Counted from the first letter of the stretch, positions 19,650 through 29,457 are shown. The stretch is 64,000 nt of DNA from DAHUYF01 sp963789275 (GCA_963789275.1 CAWBKF010000033.1:1-64000), one strand, 5' to 3'. Notes: generated by a model from the sequence alone, not told the origin. Made by a program: numbers and translations.

Positions 19650-20808
19650 CGATGTCGTATCGCTCAATGATCTGACGGCGCGCGTGACCCTGGTCATGCG
19701 GTCCTCCGGCATGCAGGACAACGATCAAACGCGCGAACGGGTCTCCTCCCAGGTGCTGCGCAGCCTGATCGACGAGCGGCTGCAGATGCAGGAGGCCGCC
19801 CGCCTCAAGATCACCGTGTCCCAGGAGGAGATCGGCCAGGCCCTGGCGCGCCTCGAGCAGCAGAACAACATGGCGAAGGGCGCGCTCGACGAGTTCCTGG
19901 CCAAATCGGGCATCTCCAAAGCCTCGCTGGTCGACCAGATCACTGCCTCGCTCTCCTGGCAGAAGCTGGTGCGCAATCGGTTGATGCAGGACGTGACCAT
20001 TTCCGATGAAGAGGTCGACGAGGCGCTGGCGCGTCTCAAGGGGCAAGCCGACGTGCCGCAGGACCGGGTGGCGGAAATCTTCCTCGCCATCGACAATCCG
20101 ACCCAGGATGCCGAGGTCAAAAAGCTGGCCGATCGGCTGATCGAGCAGATCCGCGGCGGCGTCAAGTTCGACGCCGTCGCGCGCCAGTTCTCGCAGTCGC
20201 CGACCGCCGCGGTCGGCGGCGACCTCGGCTACCTCACCGAGAGTCAGCTTCAGCCGGAGCTCGCTGACGCGCTCAAGAAGATGAACCCCGGCGAGATGTC
20301 CTACCCGCTGCACACTGGCGGCGGCTACTACATCCTCTATCTGCTCGATCGCAAGACGCTGGGCGCGCCCAATCCGGCCGACACCGAGCTGTCGCTGGTC
20401 GAGGTGGTGCTGCCGGTGCAGGCCACGGCGCCGCTGGACGAGCAACAGCGCGTGGAGCTGCGCGCGCAACAGATCAGCGCGGAGGTGAAGAGCTGCGGCG
20501 AGCTGGCTAAGATCGGCCGCGACGAGGCGCCGCAGACCTCGCGCGAGATCCCTGAGATCAAGGCGGGCGAGTTGCCGGCAAATGTGCGGCAGGCGGTGCT
20601 CGGCCTCGGCGTCGCCACGGCGAGCAAGCCGCTGCCGGTGTCGGGCGGGCTTGGCGTCGTCATGATATGCCAACGCAAAGACCCGCCCGGTGGTCTGCCG
20701 ACACGCGACGAAATCTCCGATTCGCTGGCGCGCGAGCGGCTCGACGCGCTGGCGCGGCGCTACCTGCGCGACCTGCGCCGCGGCGCTTATGTGGATATCC
20801 GCGGATGA
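19498..20808 (+). CDS. surA: Periplasmic chaperone / peptidyl-prolyl isomerase SurA
   Basis: About 436 residues. After a signal peptide (hydrophobic core PALCLCLLLLCATGAAA, cleavage before QETR) comes the SurA N-terminal chaperone domain (IAALVNDDVVSLNDLTARV, SLIDERLQMQEA) and a parvulin/rotamase domain (about 205-305: VAEIFLAIDNPTQDAEVKKL...GGDLGYLTESQLQPELADAL), then a C-terminal segment. It escorts outer-membrane proteins such as LptD to the BAM complex. ATG 19498 is chosen as the first giving a signal peptide; it overlaps the lptD tail. The stop overlaps the pdxA ATG (ATGA). Confidence 0.9.
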   Translation: MVGGSRGAGPRRSGGPPLPTRSIPALCLCLLLLCATGAAAQETRIAALVNDDVVSLNDLTARVTLVMRSSGMQDNDQTRERVSSQVLRSLIDERLQMQEAARLKITVSQEEIGQALARLEQQNNMAKGALDEFLAKSGISKASLVDQITASLSWQKLVRNRLMQDVTISDEEVDEALARLKGQADVPQDRVAEIFLAIDNPTQDAEVKKLADRLIEQIRGGVKFDAVARQFSQSPTAAVGGDLGYLTESQLQPELADALKKMNPGEMSYPLHTGGGYYILYLLDRKTLGAPNPADTELSLVEVVLPVQATAPLDEQQRVELRAQQISAEVKSCGELAKIGRDEAPQTSREIPEIKAGELPANVRQAVLGLGVATASKPLPVSGGLGVVMICQRKDPPGGLPTRDEISDSLARERLDALARRYLRDLRRGAYVDIRG

Positions 20809-21804
20809 GCCTGCCGCTTGCGCTCACTATGGGTGAGCCGGCGGGAAATCGGCGGCGAGGTCGCCCTGCTGGCGTGGTTGCGGCGGGCCGCGGCCGACAT
20901 TCCACCCTTCTTCGTCATCGACGATCCCGCTCGGCTCGAGCGCTTGGCCGCGAGCCTCGGCTGGCACGTCACGCTGCGCCGCCTCGACTCGCCGGGGCAG
21001 GCGGCCGCCGCCTTTGCCGACGCACTGCCGGTGTTGCCGCTCGCGCTCAAGCAGCCGGTGACGCCCGGCCGGCCCGATCCCGCCCATGCACCTGCCGTGA
21101 TCGAGGCGATCGCCACCGGCGCCGCGCTGGCTAGCGACGGCCGTGCCGGCGCGCTCGTCACCAATCCGATCCAGAAGGAAGCGCTCTACGCGGCAGGGTT
21201 CCGTCATCCCGGCCACACCGAGTTCCTCGCCGAACTCGCCGGCGGCGCCATGCCGGCAATGATGCTGGCCTGCCCGGAGCTGCGCGTCGTGCTCGTCACC
21301 ATCCACCAGCCGCTGCGCGCGGCCCTGGCGGCGCTCAGTGTCGAGCGCATCGTCGCCACCGGACGCATCGCCGCCGCCGGGCTGACGCGCGATTTCGGCA
21401 TCGCGCGCCCGCGTCTTGCCGTCGCCGGGCTGAACCCGCATGCCGGCGAGCAGGGCACGCTGGGCCGCGAGGAGATCGACATCATCGCGCCGGCGGTCGC
21501 GGAGCTGCGCGCACTCGGCATCGATGCGGTCGGCCCCGCGCCCGCCGATACGCTGTTTCATGCCGCCGCGCGGCGGCGCTACGACGCCGCCCTGTGCATG
21601 TATCACGACCAGGCGCTGATCCCGCTCAAGACCATCGATTTCGCCGGCGGCGTCAATGTGACGCTCGGCCTTCCCTTCATCCGCACCTCGCCCGACCACG
21701 GCACGGCGCTCGACATCGCCGGGACCGGCACCGCGGATCCGACAAGCCTGATCGCGGCCCTGAGGCTCGCCGGCGAGATGGCGGTGCGGCGCGCCGCCGC
21801 CTGA
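20805..21804 (+). CDS. pdxA: 4-hydroxythreonine-4-phosphate dehydrogenase (+1 frameshift near the start)
   Basis: About 333 residues after repair; makes the C3 precursor of pyridoxal phosphate. The N-terminus MSLPLALTMGEPAG is in one frame and the rest, from IGGEVALLAWL, in the next. The AAA at 20846-20848 should be AA (GGA ATC GGC). Downstream are the family motifs TNPIQKEALY, HPGHTEFLAE, MYHDQALIPLKTI and VNVTLGLPFIRTSPDHGTA, with metal-binding histidines. The start is coupled to surA. Confidence 0.93.
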
Positions 21805-21812
21805 GCGCCGGC

Positions 21813-22664
21813 ATGGCCGCGCCGACGCTGCCGCCGTTGCGCGAGGTGATCGCGCGGCACGGCCTAGCGGCGCGCAAATCGCTCGGTCAGAATTTCCTGC
21901 TCGACCTCAACCTCACCGCGCGCATCGCCCGCACCGCAGCACCGCTCGAGCAGGTCAATGTCATCGAGATCGGCCCCGGGCCGGGCGGTCTCACCCGCGC
22001 GCTGCTGCTGGCCGGGGCTGGCCACGTCACCGCCATAGAGCGCGACGCGCGCTGCGTCGCGGCGCTGGCCGAGCTCGCCGAGGCGTTTCCCGGCCGGCTC
22101 AGCATCGTCGCTGGCGACGCCCTCGAGCTCGATCCGGCGACGCTGGTGCCGGCGCCGCGCAAGATCGTCGCCAATCTGCCCTACAACATCGCGACGCCGC
22201 TGCTGCTCTCCTGGCTGGGCAACGCCGCCGCCTATCAGAGCCTGACGCTCATGTTCCAGAAGGAGGTGGCGCAGCGGCTCGCCGCCGCGCCGCGGTCCAA
22301 GGCCTATGGCCGGCTCTCCGTCATGACGCAGTGGCTCTGCGAGGTGCGCGCGCTGTTCGACATCCCGGCGAAGGCGTTCGTGCCGCCGCCCAAGGTGACG
22401 TCGAGCGTGCTGCGCCTGACGCCGCGTGCCGCGCCGCTCGCCCCCTGCCGGCGCGACGATCTCGAGCGCGTGCTGGCGGCGGGCTTTGGCCAGCGCCGCA
22501 AGATGCTGCGCCAGAGCCTGAAATCGCTCGGCACGGATGCGGAGGCGCTGCTCGCGGCGGCCGGAGCCGCGCCTACGGCGCGCGCCGAGGAGCTCGGCAT
22601 CGAAGAGTTCTGCGCGCTGGCCCGCGCCTACCGCGCTCTCAGGCCCCACTCCGCAGCCGGTTGA
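21813..22664 (+). CDS. rsmA: 16S rRNA (adenine1518/1519-N6,N6)-dimethyltransferase
   Basis: A 283-residue KsgA/RsmA methyltransferase acting late in 30S assembly. Motifs: KSLGQNFLLD, the SAM-binding IEIGPGPGGLTRALL, and the target-binding NLPYNIATPLL. The ATG is nine bases after the pdxA stop. Its 3' end overlaps the convergent gmk gene by 26 bases. Confidence 0.96.
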   Translation: MAAPTLPPLREVIARHGLAARKSLGQNFLLDLNLTARIARTAAPLEQVNVIEIGPGPGGLTRALLLAGAGHVTAIERDARCVAALAELAEAFPGRLSIVAGDALELDPATLVPAPRKIVANLPYNIATPLLLSWLGNAAAYQSLTLMFQKEVAQRLAAAPRSKAYGRLSVMTQWLCEVRALFDIPAKAFVPPPKVTSSVLRLTPRAAPLAPCRRDDLERVLAAGFGQRRKMLRQSLKSLGTDAEALLAAAGAAPTARAEELGIEEFCALARAYRALRPHSAAG

Positions 22665-23283
22665 CGAAATCCGCCAGTCCGATCTGGCGGTCCCGCTTGA
22701 CGCGCTCGGCGGCGAGGATCGCCTGCACGCGCCGGACGCTCGCCTCGAGGTCGTTGTTGTGGTTGACCACGACATAGTCGTATTCCGGCCAATGGCTCAT
22801 CTCGTCGGTGGATTTGGCCATGCGCGCACGCACCACGTCGGCGCTGTCCTGGGCGCGCGTCCGCAGCCGCTCCTCGAGCGCGGCCATGCTCGGCGGCAGG
22901 ATGAAGACGGAGACGAGATCGCCGCGCACGCTCGCCTTGAGCTGCTGCGTTCCTTGCCAGTCGATGTCGCTGACGATATCGCCCCCGGCGCTCAGCACCG
23001 CCTCGACCGGCGCACGCGGCGTGCCGTAGCAATTGCCGAAGACGGTGGCGTGCTCGAGCAGCTCGCCTCTGGCCACCATCTCGTCGAAGCGCTCGCGGCT
23101 GATGAAATGGTAGTGCTGGCCGTCGATCTCGCTGGCGCGCTGCGGCCGCGTCGTGACCGAGACCGAGATGTGCAGATTGGTGTCGCGCGCGACGAGCTCG
23201 CGGGTGATGGTCGTCTTGCCCGCGCCCGAAGGCGAGGACAGGACCAGCAGGATGCCGCGTCGCTCGATCGCCGCCTCGCTCAT
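22639..23283 (-). CDS. gmk: Guanylate kinase
   Basis: A 214-residue kinase converting GMP to GDP. It has the P-loop SSPSGAGKTT, the GMP-binding SVTTRPQRASEIDGQHYHF, and the lid region. The length is normal. It lies ten bases downstream of yicC on the same strand, a widespread pairing. Confidence 0.97.
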   Translation of the reverse strand: MSEAAIERRGILLVLSSPSGAGKTTITRELVARDTNLHISVSVTTRPQRASEIDGQHYHFISRERFDEMVARGELLEHATVFGNCYGTPRAPVEAVLSAGGDIVSDIDWQGTQQLKASVRGDLVSVFILPPSMAALEERLRTRAQDSADVVRARMAKSTDEMSHWPEYDYVVVNHNNDLEASVRRVQAILAAERVKRDRQIGLADFVNRLRSGA

Positions 23284-23292
23284 CGCCCGCGC

Positions 23293-24180
23293 CTATTCAA
23301 TGTTCTGCACCTGCTCGCGCAGCTGCTCGATCGCCGCCTTCAAGGCGAGCCCGATGCGCGTCAGGGCGACATCGGCCGATTTCGAGCACAGGGTATTGGC
23401 CTCGCGATTGAATTCCTGGCACAGGAAATCGAAGCGCCGGCCGACCGCGCCGCCCTCGGCGAGCAGCTCCTGCGCCGCGACGATATGGGCGGAGAGCCGG
23501 TCGAGCTCTTCGCGGATGTCGCCCTTGGCGACGAGCAGCGCCGCCTCTTGCGCTAGCCGCTCCGGCGCCAGCGCCGGCGAGGCGCCGAGGAGCTCCGCCA
23601 GCATCTCGGCGAGCCGCGCGCGAAGCACCTGCGGCTGGGCGGCGGCGCTGTTCTCGGCCGCCGCGACGTGCTGGGCGATCTCGGCGAGCCGGGCCTCGAG
23701 CGCCGGGATCAGCCGCTCGCCCTCATCGGCCCGCGCCGTGGCGAGCGCCCGGAGCGCCACGTCGAAGCTCTGCAGCAAGGCGCCTTGCCGGCGCTCGCGA
23801 CGCGCCTCGTCCTCGACCTCTTCGCCGCTTTCGAGCACGCCGCGCAGGCCGAGCAGGCCGTCGGCCCTGGGCGGCGCCGCCTTGCCCTGGGCGACAAGCT
23901 CTTGCGCCAGCGCCACCACCTGCGCCAACGCCTCGCGGTTGACGCGCAAGCCGCCGCCGGACGCCGCCCTGGTCAAGCTCAGCATGACCGATACGGCGCC
24001 GCGCTTCAGACGCTGGGCGATGCCGGTGCGCAACGGCAGCTCCAGCGCCTCGAAGCCCGGCGGCAGACGGAACCGCAGGTCGAGCGACTTGCTGTTGACG
24101 CTCTTGACCTCCCAGATCCACGCGACTCCGTCCTCGTGCCCATCGGCACGGGCAAATCCGGTCATGCTGGAAACGGTCAC
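23293..24180 (-). CDS. yicC: YicC family endoribonuclease
   Basis: A 295-residue YicC/YloC family protein; members have been reported as endoribonucleases acting on small RNA. The start VSSMTGFAR, the helical middle part and the C-terminal signature FDFLCQEFNREANTLCSKS are typical. A GTG at 24180 with GAGGGGG nine bases upstream is preferred to the ATG at 24165, because it gives the usual MTVSSMTGFAR. It forms an operon with gmk. Confidence 0.92.
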   Translation of the reverse strand: MTVSSMTGFARADGHEDGVAWIWEVKSVNSKSLDLRFRLPPGFEALELPLRTGIAQRLKRGAVSVMLSLTRAASGGGLRVNREALAQVVALAQELVAQGKAAPPRADGLLGLRGVLESGEEVEDEARRERRQGALLQSFDVALRALATARADEGERLIPALEARLAEIAQHVAAAENSAAAQPQVLRARLAEMLAELLGASPALAPERLAQEAALLVAKGDIREELDRLSAHIVAAQELLAEGGAVGRRFDFLCQEFNREANTLCSKSADVALTRIGLALKAAIEQLREQVQNIE

Positions 24181-24214
24181 GCGCTCACACCCCCTCGACG
24201 AACTGGTCAGGGGT

Positions 24215-24243
24215 TTTATAGCCTCGGCGGCATCGCGCAACAA
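24215..24243 (-). promoter_or_regulatory. Sigma-70 promoter of yicC-gmk
   Basis: On the minus strand TTGTTG (24243-24238), 17 bases, then TATAAA (24220-24215), 35 bases before the GTG. Spacing and both boxes are good. It lies in the short gap to the divergent SDR gene. Confidence 0.6.
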
Positions 24244-24261
24244 CAAAGCGCACGGGATGCC

Positions 24262-25029
24262 ATGGCTCCGATACCGCACCGCTTGCTGATCACCGGCGCC
24301 TCGAGCGGCATCGGCGAAGCGCTGGCCCGGCACTACGCTGCGCCCGGCATGGCGCTGGCGCTCACCGGGCGCGACCCGGAGCGCTTGGCGGCGGTCGCCG
24401 CCGCCTGCGGTGCCGGCGGCGCCGCGGTCGAGTGGGCGGCGATCGACGTCACCGACCGCGAGCGGCTGCGTGGCTGGATCGAAGACATCGACGACCGGAT
24501 GCCGCTGGAGCTGGTGGTCGCCAATGCCGGCATCTCCGCCGCGACGGGCCGCCGGCGCGAAGACGAGGCGGCGGCGCGGCGCGTGCTGGCGACGAACATC
24601 GATGGCGTGCTCAACACCGTCTTTCCCGTGCTGCCGCGCATGATGGCGCGCCGCGCGGGGCAGATCGCGCTGATGAGCTCGCTCGCCGCCTTCCGCGGCC
24701 TGCCGAGCGCGGCCGCCTATTCGGCCTCCAAGGCCGCCGTGAAGTCGCTCGGCGAAGCCTGGCGCCTGCAGCTTGCGCCCGACGGCATCCGCGTCTCGGT
24801 GATCTGCCCGGGCTTCATCACCACGCGCATGACCGCGCGCAACCGCTTCCCGATGCCGTTCCTGATGTCGGCAGAGCGCGCGGCGGCGGTCATCGCCCGC
24901 GGCCTGGCGCGGGATGCGGGCCGCATCGCCTTCCCTTGGCCGATGGCGGCGACAAGCTGGCTGCTTGGCGCGTTGCCGTCACGGCTCAGCGACGGGCTGA
25001 CCCGGCGGGTGGCGGGCGGTTTCTCCTGA
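24262..25029 (+). CDS. Short-chain dehydrogenase/reductase
   Basis: A 255-residue classical SDR. NAD(P)-binding TGASSGIGEALARHY, NANAGIS-like VVANAGISAATG, catalytic serine in ALMSSLAAFRG and the YSASKAAVKS Tyr-Lys pair are present. The C-terminal RNRFPMPFLMSAERAAAVIARGL resembles SDRs with a membrane-associated tail used on lipids. The substrate is unknown. It stands alone on the plus strand, divergent from yicC and convergent with mltG. Confidence 0.85.
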   Translation: MAPIPHRLLITGASSGIGEALARHYAAPGMALALTGRDPERLAAVAAACGAGGAAVEWAAIDVTDRERLRGWIEDIDDRMPLELVVANAGISAATGRRREDEAAARRVLATNIDGVLNTVFPVLPRMMARRAGQIALMSSLAAFRGLPSAAAYSASKAAVKSLGEAWRLQLAPDGIRVSVICPGFITTRMTARNRFPMPFLMSAERAAAVIARGLARDAGRIAFPWPMAATSWLLGALPSRLSDGLTRRVAGGFS

Positions 25030-25038
25030 TGCTCCCGG

Positions 25039-26034
25039 TCACGGCGTGCTGCTGTCGCCGCGCTGGCGGCGCAGCTGGGCGACGTTGCGGTTGTGCTCGG
25101 CCAGCGTGCGCGCAAAGGCGTGGCCACCGCTGCCATCGGCAACGAAATAGAGCTCCTCGCCGGAATCGGGATGCAGCACGGCGCGCAGCGCGGCGAGGCC
25201 GGGGCTGTCGATCGGCGTCGGCGGCAGGCCCGCATGGAGATAGGTGTTGTAGGGCGAGTCCACCGCCAGATCCTCGTGGTCAAGCGGATGATCGAGCGGC
25301 TTGGCGCCGCCTTGGGTGAGCGCATAGGCGACGGTGGGATCGGCCTGCAGCTTCATGCCGAGCTTCAGCCGGTTCAAGAAGACGGCGGCGACGCGCGGCC
25401 GCTCGTCCTCGCGCGCCGTCTCCTTCTCGACGATCGAAGCCAGCACCAGCGCCTCCTCCGGCGTCGCCAAGGAGAGCTCGGGGCTGCGCTTCGCCCAGGC
25501 GCTCGCCACCGCCCGGTCCATGGCGTGGTGCATCCGCGCGAGCATCTCCTCGCGATGGTCGCCGAGCACGTAAAAGTAGGTATCGGGCAGCAGGCTGCCT
25601 TCCGGCGGCGCGCTGTCGACGGCACCGTCGAGCGCCTCCTGCTGGCGCAGCAGCGCCACCACCTCGAAGCTGGTAAAGCCCTCCGGCACGGTGAGGCGAT
25701 GCTGCACGACGTGGCCGCTGGCGATCAGCGCGGCGGCCGCGCGCGGGCTTGTTGCGGCGGCGAACTCGTATTCACCGGCCTTGAGCGCGCCGAGCTCGCG
25801 GTCGACGAGAGTGCCGGCGATGAAGGACCAGGGACGAGCGAGGACACCTTGTTCGGCCAACAGTCCGGCGACCACGCTCACGCCGGCGCCGCGCGGAATG
25901 ACGACAATCTTGTTGTCGGCGAGCGGCCCCGGCGCCGTGTAGTCGCGCCATGTCCAGAAGGCGGCGAGGCCCGCCAGAGCCAGGGCGGCGAGCAGCGCCG
26001 CGCCAATCCAGCGCCGGCGCGCCCGCGCTGGCAC
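25039..26034 (-). CDS. mltG: Endolytic murein transglycosylase MltG
   Basis: A 331-residue YceG-like enzyme that cuts nascent glycan strands and so sets their length. It has one N-terminal membrane helix (IGAALLAALALAGLAAFW), a LysM-like region (IPRGAGVSVVAGLLAEQGVL), the catalytic glutamate in SIVEKET, and the conserved DPTVAYAL and SPYNTYLHAGLPPTPI. The GTG start at 26034 directly follows the fabF TGA, so it is translationally coupled to fabF. Confidence 0.95.
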   Translation of the reverse strand: MPARARRRWIGAALLAALALAGLAAFWTWRDYTAPGPLADNKIVVIPRGAGVSVVAGLLAEQGVLARPWSFIAGTLVDRELGALKAGEYEFAAATSPRAAAALIASGHVVQHRLTVPEGFTSFEVVALLRQQEALDGAVDSAPPEGSLLPDTYFYVLGDHREEMLARMHHAMDRAVASAWAKRSPELSLATPEEALVLASIVEKETAREDERPRVAAVFLNRLKLGMKLQADPTVAYALTQGGAKPLDHPLDHEDLAVDSPYNTYLHAGLPPTPIDSPGLAALRAVLHPDSGEELYFVADGSGGHAFARTLAEHNRNVAQLRRQRGDSSTP

Positions 26035-27297
26035 TCAGGGCACCTGCGCGAAGATCAGCGAAGCGTTGGTGCCGCCGAACCCGAAGGAGTTGGAGAGGGC
26101 GTAGCGGACCGGACGCTCCTTCGCCTGGAGCGGCACGAGATCGATGTCGCAGCCCGGCGACGGGTTCTCCAGATTGAGTGTCGGCGGCACCACGCTGTCG
26201 CGCATGGCGAGGATCGAGAAGATGGCCTCGACGCTGCCCGCGGCGCCGAGGAGATGGCCGATCGCGGATTTCGTGGACGACATCGACAGCTTGTAGACGT
26301 GATCGCCGAACAGGCGCTTCACCGCGCCCAGCTCGATCTCGTCGCCGAGCGGCGTCGAGGTGCCGTGCGCGTTGATGTAATCGATCTTGTCGGGATCGAG
26401 CTGGGCCCGCTTCAGCGCGTTGCGCATGGCACGGAACGCGCCATTGCCGTCAGCCGCCGGCGCGGTGATGTGATGCGCGTCGCCGGACATGCCGTAGCCG
26501 ATCACCTCGGCATAGATCTTGGCGCCGCGCTTCTGAGCATGCTCGAGCTCCTCGAGCACGAGCACGCCGGCGCCTTCGCCCATGACGAAGCCGTCGCGCG
26601 CCTGATCCCAGGGGCGCGACGCCCTGCTCGGCTGGTCGTTGAAGGCGGTCGACAAGGCGCGCGCCGCGGCGAAGCCGGCGAGGCCGAGCCGGCAGATCGC
26701 CGCCTCGGCACCGCCGCAAACCATGACATCGGCGTCGTCCCACATGATCAGCCGCGCGGCATCGCCGATGGCATGCGCGCCGGTCGAGCAGGCGGTGACC
26801 ACGGCGTGGTTCGGGCCGGTGAAGCCGTAGCGGATCGAGACGTGGCCCGAGGCGAGGTTGATCAGGTTCGACGGGATGAAGAATGGCGAGAGCCGGCGCG
26901 GCCCACGCTCATGGAGCGTGATCGCGCCCTCGGTGATGCCGGGAAGGCCGCCGATGCCGGAGCCGATCATGACTCCGGTGCGCTCGCGATCCTCCTCGCC
27001 CTGCGGCTTCCAGCCGGCATCGGTCACCGCCTGATCGGCCGCCGCCAGCGCAAAGACGATGAACTCGTCCATCTTGCGCTGCTCTTTGGGTGGCACCCAA
27101 TCATCGGCGTTGAACGCGCCCGACGCCGTTTCGCCGCGCGGCACCTGTCCCGCGACCTTGGCCGGCAGGTCGGAGACATCGAAGCTCTGGATCGCCCGGA
27201 TGCCCGATCGACCTTCGATCAATTGCTTCCAGACGGATTCCGCCCCTACCCCGAGCGGGGTGACGAGACCGATGCCGGTGACGACAACTCGTCTCAT
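26035..27297 (-). CDS. fabF: 3-oxoacyl-ACP synthase II
   Basis: A 420-residue KAS II elongating acyl-ACP by two carbons. Active-site Cys in VVTACSTGAHA, His in INAHGTSTPLGD and Lys/His in STKSAIGHLLGAAG are all visible. It lies between acpP and mltG in the fab operon. Confidence 0.97.
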   Translation of the reverse strand: MRRVVVTGIGLVTPLGVGAESVWKQLIEGRSGIRAIQSFDVSDLPAKVAGQVPRGETASGAFNADDWVPPKEQRKMDEFIVFALAAADQAVTDAGWKPQGEEDRERTGVMIGSGIGGLPGITEGAITLHERGPRRLSPFFIPSNLINLASGHVSIRYGFTGPNHAVVTACSTGAHAIGDAARLIMWDDADVMVCGGAEAAICRLGLAGFAAARALSTAFNDQPSRASRPWDQARDGFVMGEGAGVLVLEELEHAQKRGAKIYAEVIGYGMSGDAHHITAPAADGNGAFRAMRNALKRAQLDPDKIDYINAHGTSTPLGDEIELGAVKRLFGDHVYKLSMSSTKSAIGHLLGAAGSVEAIFSILAMRDSVVPPTLNLENPSPGCDIDLVPLQAKERPVRYALSNSFGFGGTNASLIFAQVP

Positions 27298-27342
27298 GCT
27301 GTCTCTTGCTGCATCCCTCTGCCGAGAACGCCGGCAGTGGCC

Positions 27343-27579
27343 CTATTTGTTATGCGCTTCGATGAAGCTGACCGCGTCCTTCACGGTCACGATCTTCTCG
27401 GCCGCGTCGTCCGGGATCTCGCAGCCGAACTCCTCTTCGAACGCCATCACCAGCTCGACCGTGTCGAGGCTGTCGGCTCCGAGATCGTCAATGAAGCTGG
27501 CGTTGTCCGTCACCTTGGACTCATCAACGCCAAGATGCTCCACCACAATCTTTTTTACTCGATCGGCGACATCGCTCAT
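27343..27579 (-). CDS. acpP: Acyl carrier protein
   Basis: A 78-residue acidic carrier. The phosphopantetheine serine is in GADSLDTVELVMAFEEEFG. Length and sequence are typical of the alphaproteobacterial fatty-acid ACP. The 174-bp gap before it, after fabG, holds a 9-bp inverted repeat (GCTTTCGGC 27619-27627 and GCCGAAAGC 27681-27689) that could fold in the leader. Confidence 0.98.
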   Translation of the reverse strand: MSDVADRVKKIVVEHLGVDESKVTDNASFIDDLGADSLDTVELVMAFEEEFGCEIPDDAAEKIVTVKDAVSFIEAHNK

Positions 27580-27753
27580 AGGTTATACCTCGACAGATGG
27601 AACGGGCTTGTGGACTGGGCTTTCGGCGCCGCTTTGGCCACCGGGCGCCTGGGACCGATCGTTGCCACGCTCGGGACCGGGCCGAAAGCGCGCGTCACAT
27701 AACACAGTTCATGGCGGTTTGCCAGTAGTGCCCCCCTGTGCCGCGAGCGCACC

Positions 27754-28491
27754 CTAAATCATGGCCATCCCGCCATTGACGTGCAAGGTATGGCCGGTGA
27801 CGTAACGCAACTCGTCGCTTGCCAGGAATACCACGCAGGCGGCAACCTCCTCGGCGGTGCCGACGCGGCCCATCGGAATGACGCCGGCGAGACGCTGGTG
27901 CTGCTCCTCGCTCAGGCTCTCGGTCATGGCGGTGGCAATGAAGCCCGGCGCGACGCAGTTGACGGTGATGCCGCGCGTCGCCACTTCCGCCGCCAGCGCC
28001 TTCGACATGCCGATCATGCCGGCCTTGGCGGCGGCGTAGTTCGCCTGGCCGGGATTGCCGGTGACGCCCACCACCGAGGTGATGCCGATGATGCGGCCCC
28101 AGCGGCGGCGCATCATGCCGCGCAGCGCCGCGCGCGCCAGGCGAAAGCCGGCGGTGAGATCGACGTCGATGACCTTTTGCCAATCCTCATCCTTCATGCG
28201 CAGCGCCAGTTGATCACGGGTCAGGCCGGCATTGTTGACGAGGATGTCGATCTGTCCCGCCGCCGCCTCGCCGGCCTTGATCAACGTGTCGCCGGCGCCA
28301 GCCTCGGCGAGGTCGGCGACCGCCACGAACGCGCGCTCGCCCAGCTCGGCGGCCAGCGCGTCGAGCGCGGAACGGCGCGTTCCCGCCAGCACGACGGTGG
28401 CGCCCGCGCCATGGAGCGCGCGCGCGATCGCGCCGCCGATGCCACCCGAGGCGCCGGTGACGAGCGCGCTCTTGCCGCCGAGATCGAACAT
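27754..28491 (-). CDS. fabG: 3-oxoacyl-ACP reductase
   Basis: A 245-residue NADPH-dependent SDR of the fatty-acid elongation cycle. Motifs: VTGASGGIGGAIARAL, NNAGLTRDQLALRM, catalytic Ser in GITSVVGVTGNPGQ and the NYAAAKAG Tyr-Lys pair. ATG at 28491 is eleven bases after the fabD stop. Confidence 0.97.
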   Translation of the reverse strand: MFDLGGKSALVTGASGGIGGAIARALHGAGATVVLAGTRRSALDALAAELGERAFVAVADLAEAGAGDTLIKAGEAAAGQIDILVNNAGLTRDQLALRMKDEDWQKVIDVDLTAGFRLARAALRGMMRRRWGRIIGITSVVGVTGNPGQANYAAAKAGMIGMSKALAAEVATRGITVNCVAPGFIATAMTESLSEEQHQRLAGVIPMGRVGTAEEVAACVVFLASDELRYVTGHTLHVNGGMAMI

Positions 28492-28502
28492 GATTTGCGT
28501 CC

Positions 28503-29444
28503 TCAGAGCGTCTTGACGAAGGCCTCGATCTCGACCGGTCCGCCGATCGAGGCGGTGGCGAGGTCGCGGTCGATGCGCTTGGCGAGCCCGCTCAGCACGC
28601 GGCCGGCGCCGAGCTCGACCAGCTCGTGCACGCCCGCCGCCTTCATCGCCAGCACGCTCTCGCGCCAGCGCACGAGGCCGGTGACCTGGGCGACGAGCAG
28701 CCGCTTGATCTCGTCGGGGTCGCTGACCGGCGCGGCGGTGACATTGGCGACGAGCGGCACATAGGGTTCGCGCAGCCGCACTTCGGCCAGCGCCTCCTCC
28801 ATCTCGCGCGCCGCCGGCGCCATCAGCGGGCAATGGAAGGGCGCGCTCACCGGCAGCATGATCGAGCGCTTGGCGCCCTTTGTCGCGGCGATGGCAACGG
28901 CACGCTCCACCGCCGCCTTGTCGCCGCTGACGACCACCTGGCCGGCGCCGTTGTCATTGGCGACGGCGCAAATCTCGCCTTGCGCCGCCGCCTCGGCGAC
29001 GCCGCGCGCCGCCTCGAGATCAAGCCCCAGCAGCGCTGCCATGGCGCCGGCGCCCACCGGGACCGCGCGCTGCATCGCAAGGCCCCGGCGCTTCAGCAGC
29101 CGCGCCGCCTCGGCGAGCGAGAACGAGCGGGCGGCGGCCAGCGCCGAATACTCGCCAAGCGAATGGCCGGCGACGAATCCCACATGGCGGGCCACGTCGA
29201 GCCCGCCGTCCCGCTCGAGCACCCGCATCACCGCGAGGCTCATCGCCATCAGCGCCGGCTGCGCATTCTCGGTCAGCGTCAGCTCTTCCTCCGGCCCCTC
29301 GAACATCAGCCGCGACAGCTTCTGACGCAGCGCCTCGTCGACCTCCTCGAAAACCTCGCGCGCGGCCGTGAAGGCGCCCGCAAGCTCGCGTCCCATGCCG
29401 ACGGCTTGAGAGCCCTGTCCGGGGAAGACCAGCGCGCGCGTCAT
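28503..29444 (-). CDS. fabD: Malonyl-CoA:ACP transacylase
   Basis: A 313-residue transacylase loading malonyl onto ACP. It starts MTRALVFPGQGSQAVGMG, has the active-site serine in GHSLGEYSALAA and the second-half PVSAPFHCPLM histidine. It is the first fab gene of the cluster and lies 13 bases after the small lipoprotein gene, with GAGGGCGGC before the ATG. Confidence 0.97.
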   Translation of the reverse strand: MTRALVFPGQGSQAVGMGRELAGAFTAAREVFEEVDEALRQKLSRLMFEGPEEELTLTENAQPALMAMSLAVMRVLERDGGLDVARHVGFVAGHSLGEYSALAAARSFSLAEAARLLKRRGLAMQRAVPVGAGAMAALLGLDLEAARGVAEAAAQGEICAVANDNGAGQVVVSGDKAAVERAVAIAATKGAKRSIMLPVSAPFHCPLMAPAAREMEEALAEVRLREPYVPLVANVTAAPVSDPDEIKRLLVAQVTGLVRWRESVLAMKAAGVHELVELGAGRVLSGLAKRIDRDLATASIGGPVEIEAFVKTL

Positions 29445-29457
29445 CGCCGCGCCGCCC

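Noticed and set aside
25093..27702. A plus-strand open frame of 869 codons opposite mltG-fabF-acpP
   Set aside because: Antisense to well-identified genes; its His/Arg/Gly-rich translation has no domain and reflects GC codon bias.
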